Positions 1 to 7,576 of a DNA stretch of 49,589 bases are shown here, piece by piece (position 1 is the first letter of the stretch; each line of letters opens with the position of its first letter). This DNA comes from an uncultured Gammaproteobacteria bacterium. GTDB taxonomy: Bacteria; Pseudomonadota; Gammaproteobacteria; JAADHQ01. Below the pieces are notes generated by a model. That model was given only the letters and a program-made list of their open reading frames with translations, had not been told where the DNA came from and ran no database searches. The translations under genes and the position numbers were made by a program. The DNA is taken from NCBI GenBank assembly GCA_947258655.1, contig CAMYJD010000027.1:1-49589 (forward strand), given 5' to 3'.

Positions 1-1104
1 GCATAGCAAGCCACCCTTGGGATTGCCTTCGCGGCTCTTGATCTGGTGATGCAAATCATCCGAGATAAACAGATATTTCTTGGTATGCAGCTTGGGCTGT
101 TTCTTGCCCTGCTCATTGAACGGGCTGCCATACGGGAATTCCATCAAGCCCTGATAGGTCACACCGATGCGCTTACCGCGATTATGACAGGAATTACAGG
201 ACTCTACCGGAATACCGCTGTATGTGGTTGTTGGTGTCTTGACCTTGGCTTCACGTGTGGCCTGGATGCTGTGCACGAGCATATGACCCTGCTTGTTCTT
301 GTCGATAGTCGGGTCCCCACCCTCATAATAGCCGTCATTACTATAAGGGATGTGACAGGATGAGCAGCCCATGCCGCGGTAATCACCGCGTTTCTCGCGC
401 CCGCGCACACCGACATGACAGCGCTGACATTGCTGACGTTGATAGGTCATGCCAGCCAGCTTGGGATCCTTTTCGATTTCCTCTACCGTCGGTTGTGGCA
501 CCATTTTCAGTTCTTTCGGGAACTGCTTCGGATGCGCCTTGATCATGGCTACCATGTAATCCTTGTATTCCTTGGTACCGATGTCTGGAACGGCACCATT
601 GGTATCTTTCACATCATAATTACCCCACGGCACATTGTGATCAAAGACTTCCTTGATGCCCCAGGTATGCAGGTTACCCTGGATCTTGCCGGCCTCGGTA
701 TTCATCAGGGATTTTTCCAGACGTTCCGAATAACCCTTGTGACATCCAGCCTGACCACAGGTGAACTGATTGATCCACAGGCTGCCCGGATCACGATAAA
801 ACTCCTGCGGCCCCTTGGCGGCCTTGAGGCTCTTGGGACTGCCCTTGTGCGCCGCTTTTGCAGTGTTGGCCTTTGGATCACCGCCGTGACAGACGACACA
901 GCCATTCGCATCACCGTGCGCACTGCCAACGCCCTTGATTTGTAGCATCATCGCACTGGATTCTTCGCGAATCGGTTCGAGGCCTTGATGACAGGCCAGA
1001 CAGCCCTTTTCGGCCGCCAGTTTTTTCGAAACGGATTCCATTTTTGCCATTGCTGTAGAGGATACAGCCAGCATCACAACCGCGAACAGAGTGGTTATTC
1101 TCAT
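1..1104 (-). CDS. Secreted multihaem c-type cytochrome, 5' part (runs off the window)
   Basis: The reading frame is open from ATG at 1104 to position 1, giving 368 codons with no stop, so the C-terminus lies outside. A Shine-Dalgarno AGGGGA precedes the ATG. The first ~21 residues are a signal peptide ending in STAMA, so the product acts outside the cytoplasm. Six haem-binding motifs are visible: CLACH, CVVCH, an unusual CGQAGCH (CX4CH), CQRCH, CSSCH and CNSCH; the last visible residue is a Cys that may open a seventh. Many other His residues could serve as distal ligands. Multihaem cytochromes of this kind shuttle electrons or reduce N or S oxyanions, but I cannot assign a substrate. Octahaem reductases are one possibility. 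It lies about 1 kb from soeABC on the other strand. A perfect FNR-type box upstream suggests induction at low oxygen. Confidence 0.9.
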   Translation of the reverse strand, partial: MRITTLFAVVMLAVSSTAMAKMESVSKKLAAEKGCLACHQGLEPIREESSAMMLQIKGVGSAHGDANGCVVCHGGDPKANTAKAAHKGSPKSLKAAKGPQEFYRDPGSLWINQFTCGQAGCHKGYSERLEKSLMNTEAGKIQGNLHTWGIKEVFDHNVPWGNYDVKDTNGAVPDIGTKEYKDYMVAMIKAHPKQFPKELKMVPQPTVEEIEKDPKLAGMTYQRQQCQRCHVGVRGREKRGDYRGMGCSSCHIPYSNDGYYEGGDPTIDKNKQGHMLVHSIQATREAKVKTPTTTYSGIPVESCNSCHNRGKRIGVTYQGLMEFPYGSPFNEQGKKQPKLHTKKYLFISDDLHHQIKSREGNPKGGLLC

Positions 1105-1217
1105 TGTTAGTCCCCTTGGTATTTGTCCTGCAGATGCATCCACCTATCAGGGTTTAGCGAGTACTTCGGGTATTTGGTATAGTGTGTAACTTAATCACAT
1201 TTAATTGATCAAGAATA

Positions 1218-1231
1218 TTGATCCAGATCAA
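1218..1231 (-). promoter_or_regulatory. FNR/ANR-type binding site upstream of the multihaem cytochrome
   Basis: TTGATCCAGATCAA is an exact TTGAT-N4-ATCAA palindrome, the consensus for FNR/ANR. Its centre is about 120 nt upstream of the cytochrome ATG. A second partial palindrome, TTGATCAA, lies at 1205-1212. The site faces the cytochrome gene; no intact gene is close on the other side. I see only a weak -10-like GATTAA at about 1191-1196 (minus strand), at roughly class II spacing. Confidence 0.6.
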
Positions 1232-1380
1232 TAATATTCAGAAATTATTGCTTTTTGTCACGCGTTGGATCGGAAGCGATAAATATAATATAGATGGACG
1301 GGAGGATAAAGCAATAAACTCGGCCTGATCAGACCCGGTTTTTTTATATCCAAAAGTGATAAAAACACATTTAAACTATG

Positions 1381-1700
1381 TTATTCAGCGCCTTCCGGCG
1401 GGTCGTGCCCATGATACTTGGCGATATTTTCTTTATGTGTTGCTGAATCATTTCCTTACGCTCCTCGTAACGTTTTTCGCCGCACCTTCCTTGAGCATGA
1501 TCGAACGTTCACCGAACAACGCCTGTTTCAGGAAACACATGCAGAACTTGTCCAACACCTTATCGTCATCATAGCTGCCTTTACGCAAGTTTCTTCAATG
1601 TCAAACATGACGGTAGAACCATCGCTCTGTGCGAACAGATGGAATGCATCCAGGTTATACGACATCGAGAACAGCTGTCGGTACGTACGAATGCAGGCAT
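1381..1700 (-). pseudogene. Decayed gene of unknown function, four frameshifts
   Basis: On the minus strand from ATG at 1700 to TAA at 1383-1381 a coherent protein can be read only by changing frame four times, near 1678, 1585, 1480 and 1436. The successive segments include MSYNLDAFHLFAQSDG, then KGSYDDDKVLDKF, then EKRYEERKEMIQQH, then ENIAKYHGHDPPEGAE and stop. Each junction is repaired by adding one base, which points to single-base losses. The repaired product would be about 105 residues, charged, without signal peptide. I do not recognise the family. No single frame gives a product, so I call it a pseudogene rather than a gene. Confidence 0.55.
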
Positions 1701-2113
1701 TTCGTTTTCACCTAACGTCTGGCGAGGTTTTATAATCCCTCTGTGTTTAACAGTCGCTCATGCGTACTGGTCAGATGTCCCTAATATCTTATACTTTAAT
1801 ATATTTTGCCCTGAGCCTATAAGATCCGGCTCTGGATTGTATCGCCCAGGGGCGTAGATAGCCCCCGGCAACCACAGACTTTTTGCTCGAATCACAGGCG
1901 CTTACTTGCTCTGGGGCGCTAACCATATATATTTATATAGAACGCAGTATAGTTTTATCTTTGCGGCACATAAATCTACCGTATTGAATAAATGTTAATT
2001 TTCAATAATCGCAAGTTGTTGTTTTTATTTCATAAATAATATTTTTTATTTTCAATCGGTAATATATTAGAATATGCTTATTTTATGGTATTCTTAATTT
2101 TGTTTATTGGTAT
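1701..2113. other. AT-rich spacer before soeA
   Basis: No convincing coding frame is visible. The stretch from about 1920 is very AT-rich. It must hold the soe promoter if soeA is transcribed from its own start, but I could not pick a clear -35/-10 pair. Confidence 0.4.
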
Positions 2114-2150
2114 GTCAGCATACTTCACTGTACAGTATGCTGACTTTTTT
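2114..2150 (+). terminator. Strong hairpin with T-run just upstream of soeA
   Basis: A perfect 11-bp stem (GTCAGCATACT at 2114-2124 with AGTATGCTGAC at 2134-2144, 9-nt loop) is followed by six T. This is the form of an intrinsic terminator, yet it ends only 17 nt before the soeA ATG. It either shields soeA from upstream transcription or acts as a leader attenuator. A TATAAT at 2158-2163 follows, but has no correctly spaced -35. Confidence 0.6.
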
Positions 2151-2167
2151 ACTAGGTTATAATATTC

Positions 2168-5071
2168 ATGAGCACACCCAAGCCGATACATGACCCGATC
2201 AAACAGCCCGACAGCGAGCGTATCGAGGTCAAAAACACCACCTGTTATATGTGCGCATGCCGCTGCGGTATTCGCGTAACCCTGCGCGATGGCGAAGTTC
2301 GCTACATCCAGGGTAATCCTGACCACCCCCTGAACAAGGGCATCATCTGCGCCAAGGGCTCTTCCGGCATCATGAAGCAGTATTCGCCGGCACGACTGAC
2401 CAAGCCCCTGCGTCGCAAAGCGGGCGCCGATCGTGGTGATAATGAATTCGAGGAAATCAGCTGGGATGAAGCCTTCTCGATCATGGAAGAGCGCATGGTC
2501 AAGCTGCGCAAGACCGATCCGAAGAAATTCGCAATGTTTACCGGCCGCGACCAGATGCAGGCCATGACCGGTCTGTTTGCCAAACAGTATGGCACACCAA
2601 ACTATGCCGCCCACGGCGGTTTCTGCTCGGTCAATATGGCCGCCGGTATGATCTACACAATCGGTGGATCATTCTGGGAGTTCGGCGGTCCGGACCTGGA
2701 ACGCTCCAAACTGTTCGTCATGATCGGCACCGCTGAGGACCATCACTCCAATCCACTGAAGATGGAGCTATCCAAGTTCAAGCGCCAGGGTGGCAAGTTT
2801 ATTTCGATCAACCCGGTGCGTACCGGTTACTCGGCCATTGCCGACGAATGGATCCCTATCAAGCCCGGCACCGATGCTGCACTGTTGATGGCCCTGAACC
2901 ATGAAATCATCAAGACCGGACTGTATGACCGTGATTTCCTGGTCGAATACAGTAACTCGGCCGAACTGATCAACATGGATGAAAACAGCACCGAATACGG
3001 CATGTTTGTCCGTGCCGAGGTGCCTGAAGAAGAAGGTTGCTTTGACCCGCAAAACAAGCTGTGGTGGGACCGTGCAACCGATCAGGCCATCGTCGCCAGA
3101 CGGGATATTGATCATGACCCGTACCTGCTCGGTGAATATGCACTGAAAGATGGCACACCGGTCAAGACGGCATTCCAGATGTTGCACGAGCGTCTGGAAG
3201 AATACACCCCGGAATGGGCCGAGAACATTACCGGCATCCCGGCCAGCACGATTCGTCGCCTGGCCCATGAAATGGGTATCACCGCACGAGATGAAAAAAT
3301 CGAATTGCCAATCGCCTGGACCGATGTCTGGGGCCGTGAGCACAATACCGTCACCGGCAACCCGGTCTCGTTCCATGCGATGCGTGGCCTGGCCGCACAT
3401 TCAAACGGCTTTCATACCATCCGCGCACTGTCTATATTAATGAGTCTGCTCGGTACCATCGACCGCCCCGGCGGCTTCCGTCACAAGGCACCATTCCCGC
3501 GTCCGATCCCACCGTGTGCCAAGACACCGAAGGGACCGGAAGATGTTAAACCGGAAACGCCGTTGAATGGTATGCCATTGGGCTGGCCGGCCGACCCCGA
3601 CGACCTGTTTGTCGATGACAAGGGTGAGCCGGTACGCCTGGACAAGGCATTCTCGTGGGAATTTCCGCTGTCCGTCCACGGCATGATGCACAATGCGATC
3701 ACCAATGCCTGGCGTGGCGACCCGTACCCGATCGACACGCTGTTGATTTTCATGGCCAACATGGCCTGGAACTCGACCATGAACACCGAACAGGTGCGCA
3801 ACATGCTCAACGACAAGGATGAAAACGGTGAATATAAGATCCCATACCTGATTGTCTGCGATGCGTTCCAGTCGGAAATGGTGGCGTATGCGGATCTGGT
3901 CCTGCCAGATACGACCTATCTTGAGCGTCACGACGTCATGTCGATGCTCGACCGTCCGATCTCCGAATACGATGGCCCGGTGGACTCTGTGCGCGTGCCG
4001 GTACTGCCACCGACGGGCGAGTGCAAGCCGTTCCAGGAAGTATTGCTGGAGCTGGGTACACGCTTGAAGCTGCCGGCTTTCATCAAGGAAGATGGCACAC
4101 GCAAGTTCCGTAATTACCCGGACTTTGTCGTCAATTTTGAAACTGAACCGGGCTCCGGCATCGGCTTCCTGTCCGGTTGGCGCGGCAAAGGCGGTGAAAA
4201 ATTCATGAAGGGCGAACCGAATCCGAACCAGTGGGAAATGTACGAAAAGAACAATTGCGTGTTTCATTACGAACTACCGCGATCGTTCCAGTACATGCGC
4301 AACTGGAACAAGGGTTACCTGGAATGGGCGCAGGAACATCGCCTGACGCGTTATGCTGAACCGATCAATATCCATATCTATTCAGAAGTGCTACAGAAGT
4401 TCCGCATGGCCGCACAAGGCAAGACCGACGGCAAACAGCCACCGGATCACTTACGCAAACGCGTCGAGACCTATTTCGATCCGTTACCGTTCTATTATGA
4501 GCCGCTCGAAGCGCAGCTCAGCGACAAACACAAGTACCCGCTCAATGCGATCACCCAGCGACCGATGGCCATGTACCATTCATGGGACTCCCAGAATGCC
4601 TGGTTACGTCAGATTCACACCTATAACTATTTATATGTGAACCCGGTCACTGCCAATGCTCAGGGGATCGACGACGGCGAATGGCTGTGGGTCGAATCCC
4701 AATGGGGCAAGGTGCGCTGTATATGCCGTTATTCCGAAGCACTGGAACCCGGCACAGTATGGACCTGGAACGCAATAGGCAAGGCTAGTGGTGCCTGGGG
4801 ACTGGAAGCGAATGCGAATGAATCCAAGCAGGGCTTCCTGCTCAATCACGTGATTTCGGAAGAATTGCCTGCTCACGACGCCGGCGAGCATGTCTCCAAC
4901 TCTGACCCGGTTACCGGCCAGGCCGGCTGGTATGACGTGCGCGTACGTATCTACAAGGTCGGCGCGCATGAGAAGCATGTCACGTCACCACAGTTTGATG
5001 CGGTCAATCCGGTACCCGGACAGCCACAGCGTAAGTCATGGCTGGGCTGGTTTGCCGGGGGTAAAAAGTAG
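2168..5071 (+). CDS. soeA: Sulfite-oxidising enzyme SoeA, molybdopterin catalytic subunit
   Basis: This 967-residue protein belongs to the DMSO reductase family of molybdopterin oxidoreductases. The N-terminus has no Tat signal and carries a [4Fe-4S] motif, C26-x2-C29-x3-C33-x27-C61, followed by the molybdopterin oxidoreductase domain; a molybdopterin-dinucleotide-binding domain occupies the last ~170 residues. Absence of a signal peptide, the length, and the following four-cluster ferredoxin and NrfD/DmsC-like membrane subunit fit SoeABC, which oxidises sulfite to sulfate in the cytoplasm and reduces quinone. Related polysulfide/thiosulfate reductases are the alternative; those catalytic subunits are exported, which argues against them. 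The ribosome site is weak (AGG 12 nt upstream). The TAG stop is part of the first 7-nt unit of a palindromic repeat. Confidence 0.87.
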   Translation: MSTPKPIHDPIKQPDSERIEVKNTTCYMCACRCGIRVTLRDGEVRYIQGNPDHPLNKGIICAKGSSGIMKQYSPARLTKPLRRKAGADRGDNEFEEISWDEAFSIMEERMVKLRKTDPKKFAMFTGRDQMQAMTGLFAKQYGTPNYAAHGGFCSVNMAAGMIYTIGGSFWEFGGPDLERSKLFVMIGTAEDHHSNPLKMELSKFKRQGGKFISINPVRTGYSAIADEWIPIKPGTDAALLMALNHEIIKTGLYDRDFLVEYSNSAELINMDENSTEYGMFVRAEVPEEEGCFDPQNKLWWDRATDQAIVARRDIDHDPYLLGEYALKDGTPVKTAFQMLHERLEEYTPEWAENITGIPASTIRRLAHEMGITARDEKIELPIAWTDVWGREHNTVTGNPVSFHAMRGLAAHSNGFHTIRALSILMSLLGTIDRPGGFRHKAPFPRPIPPCAKTPKGPEDVKPETPLNGMPLGWPADPDDLFVDDKGEPVRLDKAFSWEFPLSVHGMMHNAITNAWRGDPYPIDTLLIFMANMAWNSTMNTEQVRNMLNDKDENGEYKIPYLIVCDAFQSEMVAYADLVLPDTTYLERHDVMSMLDRPISEYDGPVDSVRVPVLPPTGECKPFQEVLLELGTRLKLPAFIKEDGTRKFRNYPDFVVNFETEPGSGIGFLSGWRGKGGEKFMKGEPNPNQWEMYEKNNCVFHYELPRSFQYMRNWNKGYLEWAQEHRLTRYAEPINIHIYSEVLQKFRMAAQGKTDGKQPPDHLRKRVETYFDPLPFYYEPLEAQLSDKHKYPLNAITQRPMAMYHSWDSQNAWLRQIHTYNYLYVNPVTANAQGIDDGEWLWVESQWGKVRCICRYSEALEPGTVWTWNAIGKASGAWGLEANANESKQGFLLNHVISEELPAHDAGEHVSNSDPVTGQAGWYDVRVRIYKVGAHEKHVTSPQFDAVNPVPGQPQRKSWLGWFAGGKK

Positions 5072-5138
5072 CGAGTAGCGAGTGGCTAGTAGCGAGGAAA
5101 AAGAAAAACCTCGCTACTCGCCACTAGCCACTAGCCAC
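5068..5138. repeat. Heptamer-arm palindrome 1 (between soeA and soeB)
   Basis: The left arm (5068-5097) is four 7-nt units of consensus GTRGCKA followed by GG. The right arm (5109-5138) is CC followed by four complementary units, so the pair can fold with an 11-nt A-rich loop. The arms pair with several mismatches because units vary at positions 3 and 6. The soeA stop codon TAG (5069-5071) lies inside the first unit. The same architecture recurs at 5919-6070, 25348-25429 and, as a lone arm, at 47559-47588. Confidence 0.8.
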
Positions 5139-5178
5139 TTCTTTATAGCGCTAAGAAAGTTAAATTGAGTATTAAAAT

Positions 5179-5910
5179 ATGACCCAACTAGCATTAGTAA
5201 TAGATCTAAACGTCTGCGTAGGCTGCCATGCCTGCGTGACCAGCTGCAAACAATGGAACACATCCGGACCAGCCGGTTCGATGAGTGACGACAATCCATA
5301 TGGCAAGGACCCGACCGGTACCTTTTTCAATCGTGTACAGTCATTCGAGATTGGTGACTACCCCAATACCGAACTGGTGCATTTCCCGAAAAGCTGCCTG
5401 CATTGCGAAGAACCGCCATGTGTACCGGTGTGCCCGACCGGCGCCAGTTACAAACGCGAAGAGGATGGTATTGTACTGGTCGATTACGACAAGTGTATCG
5501 GCTGCAAGTATTGCTCATGGGCATGCCCATATGGCGCACGCGAACTGGATGAGCATCAGAAGGTCATGAAGAAATGTACCTTATGCGTTGACCGCATCTA
5601 TGACGAATCATTGCCGGAACCAGAGCGCAAGCCTGCCTGCGTACTGGCATGCCCGACCAATGCCCGCCTGTTTGGTGACGTGCATGAATCAGAATCTGAG
5701 GTCTCGGTCACGATCCGTGAATCGGGTGGCTATCAACTGATGCCCGAGTGGGGCACCAAACCGGCGAACCACTATCTGCCGCGACGCAAGACCAAGATCA
5801 AGATCCATGAGGATGAGCTGATCCGTGCAGACAATCCGCTGAAGAAGGAAGGTCTGAAACCGAAGACGGTTGTTGATGAGGCCACCCTGGATGATGTTAC
5901 CAGTTGGTAA
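5179..5910 (+). CDS. soeB: Sulfite-oxidising enzyme SoeB, four-cluster iron-sulfur subunit
   Basis: This 243-residue protein is the electron-transfer subunit that links the molybdenum site to the membrane subunit. Four cysteine groups are visible: C13-x2-C16-x2-C19-x3-C23 near the N-terminus, CLHC...CVPVCP, CIGCKYCSWACP and CTLC...CVLACP, the usual four [4Fe-4S] arrangement of DmsB/PsrB/SoeB proteins. No signal peptide is present, in keeping with a cytoplasmic complex. It follows soeA after 107 nt filled by a palindromic repeat. No good Shine-Dalgarno precedes the ATG. Its last codons and stop lie within a perfect 13-bp inverted repeat. Confidence 0.88.
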   Translation: MTQLALVIDLNVCVGCHACVTSCKQWNTSGPAGSMSDDNPYGKDPTGTFFNRVQSFEIGDYPNTELVHFPKSCLHCEEPPCVPVCPTGASYKREEDGIVLVDYDKCIGCKYCSWACPYGARELDEHQKVMKKCTLCVDRIYDESLPEPERKPACVLACPTNARLFGDVHESESEVSVTIRESGGYQLMPEWGTKPANHYLPRRKTKIKIHEDELIRADNPLKKEGLKPKTVVDEATLDDVTSW

Positions 5911-5917
5911 CATCATC
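5890..5917. repeat. Perfect inverted repeat across the soeB stop codon
   Basis: GATGATGTTACCA, a 2-nt centre GT, then TGGTAACATCATC: 13 perfectly paired bases that include the final codons and the TAA stop of soeB. It directly abuts heptamer palindrome 2. No T-run follows, so it is not a classical terminator; it could stabilise or process the soe mRNA. Confidence 0.75.
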
Positions 5918-5918
5918 A

Positions 5919-6070
5919 GTAGCGAGTGGCGAGTAGCGAGTTGCTAGGAAAAGCTTATGCCACTACACATTTTTAATTTAGTTGTATCCGTTTGCGTAAA
6001 AGCAATCGGAAATATTTGCAAAAGCGAGCAAGCCGGTCTTCCTAGCTACCAGCTACTCGCAACTAGCTAC
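5919..6070. repeat. Heptamer-arm palindrome 2 (between soeB and soeC)
   Basis: The left arm (5919-5948) and right arm (6041-6070) each hold four 7-nt units related to GTNGCKA plus a terminal GG (CC on the right). A 92-nt AT-rich centre without a visible gene separates them. The soeC ribosome site GGAG (6072-6075) starts right after the right arm, so folding could affect soeC translation. Confidence 0.8.
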
Positions 6071-6081
6071 TGGAGTTAACC

Positions 6082-7059
6082 ATGCATCCCGCATTTTCAG
6101 TTATATTTCTGACCACACTTATCGGCACAGGACAGGGCCTGTTTCTGGCCCTGTTTACGGCACAAAGCTATGCTGCCGTAGACTTCGTTACTATCCAGAA
6201 CCCAGGCCAGTTCTATGCATATGGCAGCGTTATAGCCTTGCTGCTACTGATAGTCGGCCTGTTTTCATCGTTCTTCCATCTGGGTCATCCGGAACGCGCA
6301 TGGCGTTCGATTGCGCGCTGGCGCACCTCCTGGTTATCACGTGAGGTTATCGCCCTGCCCGCCTTTATGTTTTTTGTTTTCATCTATGGCGTTATGCATT
6401 TTTTCGGCTGGGATCCGACCATTATCACGACTGAACAACCGCTGCAGGGCCAGATGTCACTGTATGTAGGTATCATCGGCACGGTACTGTGTTTTGCACT
6501 GTTTGTCTGTACCGCGATGATCTATGCCTGCCTGAAGTTCCTGCAGGAATGGCACAGTCCATTGACGGTTGTTAACTACATCTTGCTCGGCACCGCCTCG
6601 GGTTTCACGCTGGCCACGGCCTACTCCGCAGTGATGGCGCCTGAACTGGTTACACTGTTTGGCACCTGGGCTACGATCATTACATTGACCGCGCTAGTCA
6701 GCCGCTCGGCCTCACTGATTCGCAATGCGCGCATCAAACACAAATCCACGTTACAAACCGCGATTGGTGTACGTCACAGCAATATCGAACAGAAGGCCAT
6801 GGGCCTGATGGGTGGATCATTCAATACGCGCGAATTTTTCCATGGAGCAAAAATGGGCATATTCCGATCGATAAAATGGATTTTCCTGGTGCTGGTGTTC
6901 CTGGTACCCGTGGTTCTGCTTGCCACCGGTATGCGTAATTCAAGCATTGACGTACTCTTTACTGCATTTGCTATCCAGTATATCGGCCTATTGGCCGAAC
7001 GCTGGTTCTTCTTTGCCCAGGCCAACCACCCGCAAAATCTGTATTACCAGACTGTATAG
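6082..7059 (+). CDS. soeC: Sulfite-oxidising enzyme SoeC, membrane anchor (DmsC-like)
   Basis: This 325-residue hydrophobic protein begins MHPAFSVIFLTTLIGTGQG and shows about eight membrane segments, as in the DmsC/NrfD-type anchors that hold the cytoplasmic or periplasmic subunits and exchange electrons with quinone. It is the third gene of the soe operon, with a clear GGAG ribosome site 6-9 nt upstream. The gap to soeB is 171 nt, unusually long for an operon, and is filled by a palindrome and a repeat pair. The order A-B-C matches soeABC of sulfur oxidisers. Confidence 0.87.
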   Translation: MHPAFSVIFLTTLIGTGQGLFLALFTAQSYAAVDFVTIQNPGQFYAYGSVIALLLLIVGLFSSFFHLGHPERAWRSIARWRTSWLSREVIALPAFMFFVFIYGVMHFFGWDPTIITTEQPLQGQMSLYVGIIGTVLCFALFVCTAMIYACLKFLQEWHSPLTVVNYILLGTASGFTLATAYSAVMAPELVTLFGTWATIITLTALVSRSASLIRNARIKHKSTLQTAIGVRHSNIEQKAMGLMGGSFNTREFFHGAKMGIFRSIKWIFLVLVFLVPVVLLATGMRNSSIDVLFTAFAIQYIGLLAERWFFFAQANHPQNLYYQTV

Positions 7060-7576
7060 GCGTACTTTACGTCTACAGGTAGTATATCGCTTTGGAACAG
7101 CAGCAGTCATATTGACTGCTGCAATCCATGGCTTGTGTATTGCGCTCATTGCTGCTGTAAACAAATCCATAACCGGCCACCTCACACCCGGAATATCTTA
7201 TGTACAAACAACAGCTTAACTAATCCGGCAACAAAATACTCATTTCAGGCATCATTACCCACAAAATAATAAAACATATAGAAACAAATGTTCACATTCG
7301 CAGCGTTGTAGTACAGACACTCCGCTATTACCATATAATATACACATACATTATCGATATGCTTGCACAAAGGAAAGGAGTAGGCTGAGCAGGCTTATAT
7401 TGTTACTGTCTGCTGATTGATAACCCCACGGCCTTAATATTGAATATAAATCCAGGTGCGAAATTCATGCATGCAATAGCGATAAACAGCATAGATACTC
7501 ACTGCAATAGCGGGCAATGCCTTTCCCACGTCACCACGTATTTGATCATGAGCACTAACCAGGGACGCATCAGGCC
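7060..7576. other. Non-coding gap after soeC
   Basis: A perfect 10-bp hairpin with a 3-nt loop (7100-7109 with 7113-7122, core GCAGCAGTCA) lacks a T-run. A TATAAT stands at 7334-7339 without a well-spaced -35 and may belong to a promoter for the kinase pair. No gene is supported here. Confidence 0.4.

Noticed and set aside
415-945. A 176-codon plus-strand frame
   Set aside because: It lies antisense to the multihaem cytochrome, whose signal peptide and haem motifs leave no doubt about the coding strand.
5068-6070. CRISPR array from the short repeats near soe
   Set aside because: Units are 7 nt, adjoining and in facing arms, with no spacers and no cas genes.
6920-7219. Possible small membrane protein after soeC
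   Set aside because: The hydrophobic stretch (TAAVILTAAIHGL) has no start codon or ribosome site after soeC and mostly overlaps soeC out of frame.
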